A stretch of 24,656 nucleotides of DNA. Origin: a virus. A program made the position numbers and the translations under genes. The notes below the pieces were generated by a model. It was not told where the DNA came from. It saw only the letters and a list, made by a program, of their open reading frames with translations, and did not search any database. Of this stretch, positions 1-5,599 are shown in pieces. How positions within the stretch are numbered: position 1 is the first letter of the stretch; every line of letters begins with the position of its first letter. The stretch lies in IMG/VR virus record IMGVR_UViG_3300008108_000465, positions 1 through 24,656 of that record. The stretch is one strand, 5' to 3'.

Positions 1-210
1 ACCTACGACGAACTACTAAAAGAAAACGCAGACCTAACAGAGCTACTACGAAAAGTCACAAACCAGCTAAACCTAGCATTAGAGGACGTGGCGCGTAACC
101 ATGCGGCTAAGATGCAAGCCAAGCGTGGCGAATCGCATCACAGGGCATTTGAGCGGCTTTGCCCAATGCCGCCCATGCCCGATGCATCAGATCTGGTCAC
201 GTTTAAATGA
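1..210 (+). CDS. C-terminal part of an unknown phage protein (5' truncated by window edge)
   Basis: The frame is open from base 1 and stops at TGA 208-210, leaving 69 residues. The first half is rich in Leu, Glu, Asn and Lys with heptad-like spacing and could be helical or coiled coil. It is followed by a basic stretch (KMQAKRGESHHR) and a Pro/Met-rich tail (CPMPPMPDAS). I do not recognise a family and the start is outside the window. The codons use CTA and ACA heavily, like several small genes of this phage. The gene ends just before a promoter at 212, so it closes an upstream transcription unit or is read through into the next genes. Confidence 0.6.
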   Translation, partial: TYDELLKENADLTELLRKVTNQLNLALEDVARNHAAKMQAKRGESHHRAFERLCPMPPMPDASDLVTFK

Positions 211-211
211 A

Positions 212-239
212 TTGACAATCTAACAGAAAAGAGTAGATT
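212..239 (+). promoter_or_regulatory. Promoter of leader element copy 1
   Basis: A perfect TTGACA (212-217) lies directly after the previous stop codon, 16 nt before TAGATT (234-239), a 4/6 match to a sigma70-type -10. Transcription would start near G246. The same arrangement, TTGACT with 17 nt spacing before an ATTAACG sequence, recurs at 2630-2658 ahead of the second copy of the leader. Confidence 0.5.
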
Positions 240-245
240 AACGCC

Positions 246-386
246 GTCGAAAGACTCCGCTTGAACTCGGATAAAATTAATGCAACTAAAACAAACAACC
301 TCCAATTCCCTTACTAAGCAGTTTTTACAACTGGCATCCGATGCATACGGATGGGTTCAACTTAGTAATGGGATTGGGGGTTTTTT
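246..386 (+). ncRNA. Structured leader RNA, copy 1
   Basis: From the predicted start site the RNA can fold into GTC-GAAA-GAC (246-255, a GNRA-capped hairpin), then CCG/CGG (257-259 with 268-270), then a long bulged stem (about 297-318 with 361-382) enclosing hairpins CAGTT/AACTG (319-333) and CATCCG/CGGATG (335-353). It ends in T6 (381-386). A second copy at 2665-2793 keeps the 5' hairpins and the long stem with different bases, which indicates selection on the fold. I do not recognise the class. It most likely regulates the downstream replication genes in cis, although a released small RNA is possible. Confidence 0.55.
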
Positions 387-399
387 ATTACCAAAATGA
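280..399 (+). CDS. 39-residue leader peptide spanning the terminator-like stem, copy 1
   Basis: ATG 280 to TGA 397-399 encodes 39 residues (MQLKQTTSN... ending GGFLLPK). The entire long hairpin and its T6 tract lie inside this reading frame, and the stop overlaps the ATG of the next gene in an ATGA (396-399). The other leader copy (2699-2806) has a 35-residue ORF with the same relation to its hairpin and the same ATGA junction. The peptides share Q[LF]KQ, N[SP]L[TS], an AY pair and a final G[IF]xGFL block. No clear Shine-Dalgarno precedes it. The peptide itself may be unimportant, and its translation may be what matters for the RNA fold. Chance opening of 39 codons is possible but less likely given the matching copy. 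Confidence 0.5.
   Translation: MQLKQTTSNSLTKQFLQLASDAYGWVQLSNGIGGFLLPK
297..386 (+). terminator. Terminator-like bulged stem, copy 1
   Basis: CCAA-T-T-CCC-TTACTAAG (302-318) pairs with CTTAGTAA-T-GGG-A-TT-GG (361-377), with one bulged T on each strand (306 and 369). The stem can extend outward by about five pairs and is followed by TTTTTT (381-386). Two smaller hairpins fill the loop, making a three-way junction. It lies inside a short ORF, so it may terminate only when the ORF is not translated. Confidence 0.6.
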
Positions 400-566
400 A
401 AAACATTAAAACTAAAAGAGAAGAAGAAATATTAAATAAGCTTAAATCTTGTGAAGATATTTCACAAGGGGATGCAAAATTCGATAGAGAAATTATGGAT
501 GAGTTAATAAAATCCATTAAAAAAGCCATAGATTTATATGAGTCCAAAAAGGAGGCGAGATTTTGA
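396..566 (+). CDS. 56-residue charged helical protein, unknown
   Basis: ATG 396 overlaps the leader-ORF stop and the gene ends at TGA 564-566, overlapping the TTG start of the next gene. The product is very rich in Lys, Glu and Ile (starts MKNIKTKREEEILNKL, ends YESKKEARF) and is probably all helical. I recognise no family. There is no good ribosome-binding site next to the ATG, so translation probably depends on the overlapping leader ORF. Its 3' end carries the strong Shine-Dalgarno used by the replication gene. Base composition is AT-rich like that gene. It could be a small accessory factor of the replication protein it is coupled to. Confidence 0.65.
   Translation: MKNIKTKREEEILNKLKSCEDISQGDAKFDREIMDELIKSIKKAIDLYESKKEARF
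549..555 (+). promoter_or_regulatory. Strong Shine-Dalgarno that fixes a TTG start
   Basis: AAGGAGG sits 7 nt before TTG 563. It is the best Shine-Dalgarno in the window, where most genes have none, and it supports the TTG as the true start of the replication protein. Confidence 0.75.
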
Positions 567-1315
567 AACGTCCATCTTTTCAATTTTACCCATCCGATTG
601 GCTTAGGGACACAGCTCTTAGAACCTGCTCAATAGGGGCTAGGGGATTATGGATTGATATGATTTGTTTTATGCATGAGGGTAATCCATATGGGGTTCTT
701 AAGGTTGGCAATAAGGTTATCCTTCCCGCTAACCTTGCGGTTATGGTAGGGGCAACCTTACTAGAAGTTGAAGGATGGCTTAATGAACTTGAATCATCTC
801 AAGTGTTTGAACGTGGAGATGATGGGGAAATAATGAGCCGACGCATGATAAGGGATGAAAACCTTAGAAACGCAAGGGCTGAAGGTGGAAAACTAGGAGG
901 AAACCCTGCGTTGAAGGTTAAGGATAAGGTTAACTTAAAGGTTAACCAAAAACCAACCCCTTCATCTTCTTCTTCTACTTCATCTACTACTTCCTTATTA
1001 CTAGAGACAGAGAGTTCAGTTAAAAAGAAAAAGACTACAAACAAAGAAAATAGAGCTGTATCACAAAATACCGATTTAATGATTCGTATCGGGTCATGGT
1101 TTAGAAGGCGACCAGACACTTTGTGGACAGTCATGGAAAAAGAAGCACTCGACTCAATCCAAGATTGCTACAAAACAGAAAAGCAAATTGATGGCATGGA
1201 GGCGTATTACACATCAGAAGATCAAGAGGTTAGAAAGTGGCTAAAACGAGATTTAATTACGCTTTTGAATAATTGGACATCTCAATTAGACCGAGCAAGA
1301 AACTTTGATGTATGA
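563..1315 (+). CDS. Phage replication-initiation-like protein (N-terminal winged-helix type)
   Basis: The 250-residue product begins RPSFQFYPSDWLRDTALRTC and continues with the GLWIDMICFMHEG block, typical of phage replication or replisome-organiser proteins that sit beside helicase genes. Residues 1-100 should form the DNA-binding winged-helix region. About 100-150 is a low-complexity linker rich in Lys, Ser and Thr. The C-terminal 90 residues are helical and may bind the helicase. The start is TTG 563, supported by AAGGAGG. Its stop TGA 1313-1315 overlaps the helicase ATG 1312 (ATGA), so the two are translationally coupled. Role inferred: origin recognition and helicase loading. The family is fairly clear from the N-terminus, while the partner role is inference. 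Confidence 0.72.
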   Translation: MKRPSFQFYPSDWLRDTALRTCSIGARGLWIDMICFMHEGNPYGVLKVGNKVILPANLAVMVGATLLEVEGWLNELESSQVFERGDDGEIMSRRMIRDENLRNARAEGGKLGGNPALKVKDKVNLKVNQKPTPSSSSSTSSTTSLLLETESSVKKKKTTNKENRAVSQNTDLMIRIGSWFRRRPDTLWTVMEKEALDSIQDCYKTEKQIDGMEAYYTSEDQEVRKWLKRDLITLLNNWTSQLDRARNFDV

Positions 1316-2628
1316 ACGAAGAATCCCCATATATCAAATCCCTACCGCACTCAGTCGGATGTGAGAAGGCTGTATTGAGCGTTTTAAGTCAGCATAGCGA
1401 GTTTTGGCACGAGTTAGGTGACTTTATACCAGATTGGTATTACCTACCGCAGAATCGCGTGTTACACGTCATTATGGCGAAACAGGTTGAATTGGTCGGT
1501 GCAGTCGAATTAGTCGGGCTTTATCAGTTGCTACTCGATGAGGGTAAGTTAGAAGCTGTTGGCGGCATGGCATACGTTACCGAGGTCTATACCTATCAAC
1601 CCTCGCCTAGTCATTTTGCTAGCCATCTTGAAACGCTACGGATTAAATACGCTTGTCGCCAGGCAATAAAAGCCGCGACTAGTATAGACGAATTAGCGTA
1701 TCAATCCCCAGAAGCAGATGAGTTGGTCAACTTAGCCAACCAAGTCGCTAATGAGATACAGGAGATCGTTACAGGCTCGAAACCAGCACTAGATACTAAG
1801 GCGATAGCTAAAGAATGGTATAACAACTATCAAAAGCTATTATCTGGCGAAAAGATACCAATGGGTATACAAACGGGCGTTATTTCAGCTAGATCATCGG
1901 GTGGTAAATCTACCCTAGCTACCCAGATTATGTCTAACGTAGCATCGCCAGAAACGCCGTGTCTCTATATGTTCTTGGAGGGAACTAAAGAAGCCGCATT
2001 TAGTCGCTGTATTATACAACTATCCAAGCTAGACGGAATGGCTATATCCGACCCGAAAGCATACGCACAGCTTAATAATAGAACGGATGTATCTAAGGAG
2101 GAAACTACCGCTATCGCTACAGCCGTAAAGAAAATCATAGCAGGGGGATTCTATTTTATCCAACCGCCTAGCCGAAAGATTCAAACGATATGTTCAACTA
2201 TTCGGGCTATGGTAAGAAAGAACGGGATCAAGGTAGTTTTTATGGATTATGTCCAGATCGTTCGTAATGCCGAGAAAGGGCAAAGCAAGGAACAGGAAAT
2301 GATGGGTATATCCAATTCGCTCCAGGAACTAGCTACCCAGCTAAATATCTTTATTTGCGTCCTATCCCAAGAAAATAGCGAGGGCGAAACGAAACACGCT
2401 AGGGCTTTGGAAGAGGACTCCGACTGGACTATATCCATTGTTCAAAACCAAGATAAAAGCTCAGAAGATTACAAAAAACATAAGCATATTTTAATCACCA
2501 AAGATCGCCATTGTTCCAATGCAGGGGAAAAATTACCACTAATATTCAATAAAACCAAAGTGAAATTCGTTCGTGGCATTTATGAGGAAACACCCAAACA
2601 AGGACGCAAACCCAAGAAGGACTTTTAA
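1312..2628 (+). CDS. dnaB: Replicative DNA helicase, DnaB-like
   Basis: The 438-residue product has the DnaB layout. Residues 1-150 form the helical N-terminal domain (HSVGCEKAVLSVL; LDEGKLEAVGGMAYV matches the usual DnaB GGxxYL region). From about 165 comes the RecA-like motor: Walker A ARSSGGKST (193-201), Walker B with VVFMDYVQIV (about 308-317), and an LSQEN motif (351-355) where DnaB has LSQLNR. DNA unwinding at the fork is the expected role. It overlaps the preceding initiator gene by 4 nt. The A/S-rich Walker A differs from the common GRPSMGKT but keeps the essential GK[ST]. The stop TAA is directly followed by the promoter of the second leader element. Confidence 0.9.
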   Translation: MNEESPYIKSLPHSVGCEKAVLSVLSQHSEFWHELGDFIPDWYYLPQNRVLHVIMAKQVELVGAVELVGLYQLLLDEGKLEAVGGMAYVTEVYTYQPSPSHFASHLETLRIKYACRQAIKAATSIDELAYQSPEADELVNLANQVANEIQEIVTGSKPALDTKAIAKEWYNNYQKLLSGEKIPMGIQTGVISARSSGGKSTLATQIMSNVASPETPCLYMFLEGTKEAAFSRCIIQLSKLDGMAISDPKAYAQLNNRTDVSKEETTAIATAVKKIIAGGFYFIQPPSRKIQTICSTIRAMVRKNGIKVVFMDYVQIVRNAEKGQSKEQEMMGISNSLQELATQLNIFICVLSQENSEGETKHARALEEDSDWTISIVQNQDKSSEDYKKHKHILITKDRHCSNAGEKLPLIFNKTKVKFVRGIYEETPKQGRKPKKDF

Positions 2629-2629
2629 C

Positions 2630-2658
2630 TTGACTATAAACACGCGATAAGGCAAATT
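2630..2658 (+). promoter_or_regulatory. Promoter of leader element copy 2
   Basis: TTGACT (2630-2635) starts one base after the helicase stop, followed by a 17-nt spacer and CAAATT (2653-2658), a weak -10. The following ATTAACG (2656-2662) aligns with ATTAACG at 237-243 in copy 1. Predicted start is near G2665, the first base of GTTGAAAGAC. Confidence 0.45.
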
Positions 2659-2664
2659 AACGAT

Positions 2665-2793
2665 GTTGAAAGACAACCGCTAGTAACGGTAAATTTGCAT
2701 GATGATTCAATTTAAACAGCCCCGAAATCCCCTATCAAGCCGTGCTTATCATGCCACGGATTTACTACTTGGTAGCGGGTTTCGGGGTTTTTT
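2665..2793 (+). ncRNA. Structured leader RNA, copy 2
   Basis: GTT-GAAA-GAC (2665-2674) and CCG/CGG (2677-2679 with 2687-2689) match the 5' hairpins of copy 1. The 3' part folds into CCCCGAAA/TTTCGGGG (2720-2727 with 2780-2787), CCC/GGG (2729-2731 with 2777-2779), CTATCAAG/CTTGGTAG (2732-2739 with 2768-2775) and CCGTG/CACGG (2740-2759), then T6. One loop hairpin is present instead of two. The inner helix has the same length and the same 3'-side bulge (C2776) as copy 1. Confidence 0.55.
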
Positions 2794-2806
2794 AATATAT
2801 TTATGA
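2699..2806 (+). CDS. 35-residue leader peptide spanning the terminator-like stem, copy 2
   Basis: Two in-frame ATGs (2699, 2702) open a 35-codon frame (MMIQFKQPRNPLSS... ending GFRGFLIYL) that runs through the whole stem and T6 tract and stops at TGA 2804-2806 inside the ATG of the endonuclease gene. Placement and frame relative to the hairpin match the 280-399 ORF: the codons ctt-(a/g)gt-...-ggg-...-ggt-ttt-tta align one for one. No Shine-Dalgarno is evident. Whether the peptide has its own function is unknown. Its likely role is to let a ribosome disrupt the stem. Confidence 0.48.
   Translation: MMIQFKQPRNPLSSRAYHATDLLLGSGFRGFLIYL
2720..2793 (+). terminator. Terminator-like bulged stem, copy 2
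   Basis: An 8-bp GC-rich outer helix, a 3-bp helix and an 8-bp inner helix (one G-U pair) are separated by single bulges and followed by TTTTTT (2788-2793). It is the strongest hairpin in the 2629-2802 gap and is shaped like an intrinsic terminator, yet it lies inside a short ORF and immediately upstream of a gene. Confidence 0.65.
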
Positions 2807-3435
2807 CAAAAGAAGAAAGGAAAGAATACGGCGCAATTTATAGATCTATAAACAAAGATAGAATTAAAGCATATAATTTATCTTATAGATCAAAAAACAA
2901 AGACCAAATAAAGGCGTTAAGACTAAAGGTAAAAGAAACAAAAAAAGCTTACGATTTAGCTTATAGATTAGCTAATTTCAATAAGAAAAAAGCTTACGAT
3001 AAGAATTACCAAGAAAAAAACGCCCAAAAAATAAAAGATTACAAGTATAAATATAGATTACTAAATCCCGATAAAATAAATGCTTATTTCAGAGCATACC
3101 AAAAACAACGTAGTGCAACAGATCCAGTTTTCGCAATGGGCTTAAGATTAAGGTCTAGAATATCAATGGTATTTAAAGTCAACGGGTATAAAAAAAGATC
3201 AGCAACCCAAAAAATGCTAGGATGTTCATTCACTAAATTTAAGGATCATATTGAAAAACAATTCACGGATGGAATGACTTGGGATAATCGCTCTGAGTGG
3301 CACTTAGATCACATAATACCGCTATCTTGCGCTACTACTATTCAGGGCTTAGAAAAGTTATCTCATTACAAAAACATAAGACCCTTATGGGCTAAGGATA
3401 ATTTGGCTAAATCGGATAATTTGGTACTTTTCTGA
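2803..3435 (+). CDS. HNH homing-type endonuclease with Lys/Tyr repeats
   Basis: The product is 210 residues. Residues 10-105 hold four to five imperfect repeats of the form KxKAYxxxYRxxNxDK, a basic array seen in phage HNH proteins and probably binding DNA. The C-terminal nuclease has WHLDHIIPLS (166-175, HxDH with catalytic His170) followed by NIRPLWAKDNLAKSDN (191-206), the usual closing helix of HNH nucleases. It should make DNA breaks and may be mobile. The gene is clearly AT-rich compared with the helicase before it, and it is absent from the core replication logic, which suggests insertion. It starts at ATG 2803, overlapping the leader ORF stop, with no Shine-Dalgarno of its own. Confidence 0.85.
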   Translation: MTKEERKEYGAIYRSINKDRIKAYNLSYRSKNKDQIKALRLKVKETKKAYDLAYRLANFNKKKAYDKNYQEKNAQKIKDYKYKYRLLNPDKINAYFRAYQKQRSATDPVFAMGLRLRSRISMVFKVNGYKKRSATQKMLGCSFTKFKDHIEKQFTDGMTWDNRSEWHLDHIIPLSCATTIQGLEKLSHYKNIRPLWAKDNLAKSDNLVLF

Positions 3436-3485
3436 AAAAAGAGCTTGCGTTAATCAACCTAACTGATTCAATCCAAACCGACTCG

Positions 3486-3587
3486 ATGAAAACCATCACA
3501 CTACTAACAACTCTAACCGCACTAGCATTAGCCGCAATAGGCACAATCCACGCATATACAAACCAAACAAACCAAGACCATGAGTAA
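3486..3587 (+). CDS. 33-residue single-span membrane or exported peptide
   Basis: ATG 3486 to TAA 3585-3587 encodes a peptide starting MKTITLLTTLTALALAAIG followed by THAYTNQTNQDHE-like polar residues. The Lys, hydrophobic core and small-residue A-x-A-like region resemble a signal peptide or a membrane anchor. It overlaps the start of the SSB-like gene by 8 nt in another frame. The coding strand is almost free of G here, unlike neighbouring genes. No family is recognised. It could be chance, but the hydrophobic design and junction support a real gene. Confidence 0.45.
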   Translation: MKTITLLTTLTALALAAIGTIHAYTNQTNQDHE

Positions 3588-3873
3588 TAACAATAAGCTA
3601 ATCACAATCAGTATCGACCTAATGAAAATCCCCAAAGATCGAATCATTGAGGGTAAAAACGGCGGTAAATACATGAACTTTGACGTGACAATTAAGGACG
3701 AGCCAGACCAATATGGGCAGGATTGTTCAGTTGCAATCAGACAGTCTAAAGAGGAACGCGAAGCAAAGACTCCAAAACAATTCTGCGGCAACGGTAAGAA
3801 GCTATTTGGATGGGACGCACCTAAACCAGCCGCACCTGCTAAAGATGATATCGACAACGAACTAGGATGGTAA
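3580..3873 (+). CDS. Small SSB-like protein with acidic C-terminal tail
   Basis: The 97-residue product starts with a beta-rich region (KLITISIDLMKIPKDRI), then GKNGGKYMNFDVTIKDEPDQYGQD, SVAIRQSKEEREAKTPK and a GNGKKLFGW motif. Small phage proteins of this pattern are common beside replication genes, often annotated hypothetical or single-stranded DNA binding. An Ala/Pro linker (81-88) leads to an acidic end DDIDNELGW, similar in design to the acidic tip by which SSBs recruit partners, although the final residue is Trp rather than Phe. Inferred role: binding single-stranded DNA during replication. No Shine-Dalgarno is visible. Confidence 0.55.
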   Translation: MSNNNKLITISIDLMKIPKDRIIEGKNGGKYMNFDVTIKDEPDQYGQDCSVAIRQSKEEREAKTPKQFCGNGKKLFGWDAPKPAAPAKDDIDNELGW

Positions 3874-3874
3874 G

Positions 3875-4114
3875 ATGAGACACCAACTAAACACCTACCG
3901 ATCAAACGAGCGAGAGTTAGCCGAAACCGCAACGCATCGGCTCAATACCGAACCATATACCCTTATGCGTAACGAATCCAAGCGACCTAAATACGAGCTA
4001 GAATATGACCATTCGGCTAATCTATTCGTTATCTGGGCTACTTACTACCCGATGGATTCGATGCAGTTTGAGCGGAAACAGATTAGGAATAAACGTCAAC
4101 TAACAATAATATGA
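3875..4114 (+). CDS. 79-residue unknown protein
   Basis: It starts 1 nt after the SSB-like stop (ATG 3875) and ends in an ATGA overlap with the next gene, so it belongs to the same operon. The first half is polar and Arg/Asn/Glu-rich (MRHQLNTYRSNERELAETA). The second half has a possible small beta domain (YELEYDHSANLFVIWATYYP) followed by a basic tail (RKQIRNKRQLT). No family is recognised. Its place between SSB-like and other small genes suggests an early accessory role. Confidence 0.6.
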   Translation: MRHQLNTYRSNERELAETATHRLNTEPYTLMRNESKRPKYELEYDHSANLFVIWATYYPMDSMQFERKQIRNKRQLTII

Positions 4115-4455
4115 GTCACAAAGGAAGTTGGAATAGAATTAGGGATTATCAGGCTTGGAATAACTCGCCGCTATGGGATAAGAAACCAACCAGGATAATC
4201 GACATAATCAAGGAATACCCAGCCGAGACATTAGCTTATGAGCAAGGATTCGATATCGAGCAGTATGACCTACCTCTCGAAACCCATTTTAAATCTATTA
4301 TCGAAATACCAATCGATCACGGATCTAAGAAGATGGGGCTATTACACGCTCATTTAAACGATTCGGGTAGCGATACAAAGCCACGGGTTTTCCTAGTTAC
4401 GAATCACCAAGGACTAACGACTAAGCTAGCTGTCTGGATGGATGAGATAGAATAA
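4111..4455 (+). CDS. 114-residue unknown early protein
   Basis: ATG 4111 overlaps the preceding stop (ATGA). The N-terminus MSHKGSWNRIRDYQAWNNSPLWDK is polar and basic. The middle is acidic, and the end (PRVFLVTNHQGLTTKLAVWMDEIE) looks like a beta-strand pair. No motif allows a function to be given. It closes the small-gene operon, and the next gene has its own promoter at 4480. Confidence 0.6.
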   Translation: MSHKGSWNRIRDYQAWNNSPLWDKKPTRIIDIIKEYPAETLAYEQGFDIEQYDLPLETHFKSIIEIPIDHGSKKMGLLHAHLNDSGSDTKPRVFLVTNHQGLTTKLAVWMDEIE

Positions 4456-4479
4456 ACCACGACCTAACAGATTACAGGC

Positions 4480-4513
4480 TTGACAAGGTAGTTATACTTA
4501 GAAATATAAGAGG
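4480..4513 (+). promoter_or_regulatory. Promoter and ribosome-binding site for the 4522 gene
   Basis: TTGACA (4480-4485) is followed by AATATA (4503-4508, spacing 17) or TATAAG (4505-4510, spacing 19). AAGAGG (4508-4513) then lies 8 nt before ATG 4522 as a Shine-Dalgarno. A CTAACAG (4464-4470) sits 9 nt upstream of the -35. Confidence 0.5.
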
Positions 4514-4521
4514 TATATTTA

Positions 4522-4836
4522 ATGGCTTCTAATAACTCTAAACGCGGTGCTTATAAACGCAGGATTGATACAGCTCAATCCGAGCGGGATAAATACGATA
4601 CGCTACATAATAGAGAGATTACAGCTAAAGCCGATCAGTTCTTAAAGGCTAGGATAACAGGACAGATAGAAATTAAACAGGTAGAGACTAGGCAGATTAA
4701 GTATTGGCATAGTAAGCAACAGGCGGATATACCTAGCCTAAAGACATTGCTCATAGATCATACTGTTAAGACTGCTAAACCTATCTTAGATAGGCTTAAA
4801 GGTATTGATACCCCACCTATGGTTGAGCTAGAATAA
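4522..4836 (+). CDS. 104-residue basic helical protein, unknown
   Basis: The product (starts MASNNSKRGAYKRRIDTAQSERDKY) is Lys/Arg/Gln-rich and mostly helical, with a long amphipathic central part (EIKQVETRQIKYWHSKQQADIPSLKTLL). This is plausible for a DNA-binding or small-terminase-like protein, but no helix-turn-helix can be assigned and the following gene is the better small terminase. It has its own promoter and one of the few good Shine-Dalgarno sites. It is separated from terS by 211 nt that hold a short ORF and an RNA hairpin. Confidence 0.65.
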   Translation: MASNNSKRGAYKRRIDTAQSERDKYDTLHNREITAKADQFLKARITGQIEIKQVETRQIKYWHSKQQADIPSLKTLLIDHTVKTAKPILDRLKGIDTPPMVELE

Positions 4837-4859
4837 AACAATAACTTACCAACTTAGAC

Positions 4860-5015
4860 ATGAATCTAACAGTATCTAACAAAACCAACACGCTACAAGC
4901 CTTATTCTATAAGGGATATAGAGCATTAGCACATGGGACACCCCATCCAAACAGATTTCTAACACTTTATTACGCTTGTCGGACTCAGTCCCCCGTGCTT
5001 TCTTTATGCAACTAA
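4860..5015 (+). CDS. Possible 51-residue ORF over a structured region
   Basis: ATG 4860 to TAA 5013-5015 encodes 51 residues (MNLTVSNKTNTLQALFYKGY... ending VLSLCN), rich in Tyr, Arg and Leu. It fills most of the 211-nt gap before the small terminase and runs through a long-range stem (4928-4999) that ends in a T-rich tract, recalling the two leader ORFs, but its sequence is not similar to theirs. There is no Shine-Dalgarno. It could be chance, since codon choice (CGG, CCC, GTG) is not especially like the neighbours. Confidence 0.3.
   Translation: MNLTVSNKTNTLQALFYKGYRALAHGTPHPNRFLTLYYACRTQSPVLSLCN
4928..5005 (+). promoter_or_regulatory. Long-range stem with alternative pairings upstream of terS
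   Basis: AGCAC-AT-GGGAC (4928-4939) can pair with GTCCC-CC-GTGCT (4988-4999), giving 10 pairs around a 2x2 internal loop, followed by the T-rich TTTCTTT. The same bases can instead form local hairpins ATGGG/CCCAT (4933-4937 with 4942-4946) and GGAC/GTCC (4981-4984 with 4988-4991). An upstream hairpin CCTTAT/ATAAGG surrounds TCT at about 4901-4915. It may be a terminator or a switch for packaging genes. Confidence 0.4.
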
Positions 5016-5047
5016 TTTGCGTTAGTGTAACCGTAACATGACCTAAA

Positions 5048-5590
5048 ATGAAGCCAGTTAATCCCAATTACCCCAAGCAACCGACTCCAGATGACGGGCT
5101 AGTTACCGTGACCCATCTCGCCCAATTATTCGGTTTGAACAAAAAAACCATCCATGAATGGCGTAAAACGGGCAGGGATGTGCCAGATAAGATTGATGGC
5201 AAGGAAGATTTAGAGGCTTGGAGGGCATGGTTTGCATCTAATCCAGACGCAGGATTCAACCATTTAAAGCCGCGAGCCGACAAGGAAACGCTCCAATGCC
5301 AGAAAATCGAGGTTGAGGTAGCCATTAAAAAGCTAGAACTAGCACAACGGGCTGGTGAATTGATTAGTATTGGAGACGCTAAAGAGGCTGTAACGAGGAT
5401 AGTTAGTGCAGCTCGTGCTGAGTTTCTTAAAATGACATCCGACTTGCCGCCGTTGATTGCAGGATTACCAGAACCGAAGATACACGGGGTAATTAGAGAA
5501 ACGGTTATCGATATTCTTCAGAAACTAAGTGAGGGAATGGATGAGATTTATGCTCAAAAACAACTTGCCACGGTCGAAGAAACTGAGTAA
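5048..5590 (+). CDS. terS: Terminase small subunit (Nu1-like)
   Basis: The product is 180 residues. Residues 17-60 form a helix-turn-helix of the Nu1/MerR-like kind (LVTVTHLAQLFGLNKKTIHEWRKTG), expected to recognise the packaging site. The rest is helical (KIEVEVAIKKLELAQRAGELISIGDAKEAV) and would drive oligomer formation and contact with the large subunit. Its position ahead of a GpA-type large terminase fits lambda packaging. The start at ATG 5048 has no Shine-Dalgarno. Unusually, a ligase-like gene separates it from terL. Confidence 0.8.
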   Translation: MKPVNPNYPKQPTPDDGLVTVTHLAQLFGLNKKTIHEWRKTGRDVPDKIDGKEDLEAWRAWFASNPDAGFNHLKPRADKETLQCQKIEVEVAIKKLELAQRAGELISIGDAKEAVTRIVSAARAEFLKMTSDLPPLIAGLPEPKIHGVIRETVIDILQKLSEGMDEIYAQKQLATVEETE

Positions 5591-5599
5591 ATCTAGACC

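Noticed and set aside
799-1134. Antisense ORF of 111 residues opposite the replication initiator
   Set aside because: It is rich in Phe, Leu and Ser as expected from the complement of the Lys/Ser-coding linker, has no start signal, and lies fully within a better gene.
4890-5010. tRNA-like look of the terS upstream region
   Set aside because: There is no acceptor stem, no T-loop GTTCRA and no CCA in the right places. The pairing found is a long hairpin instead.
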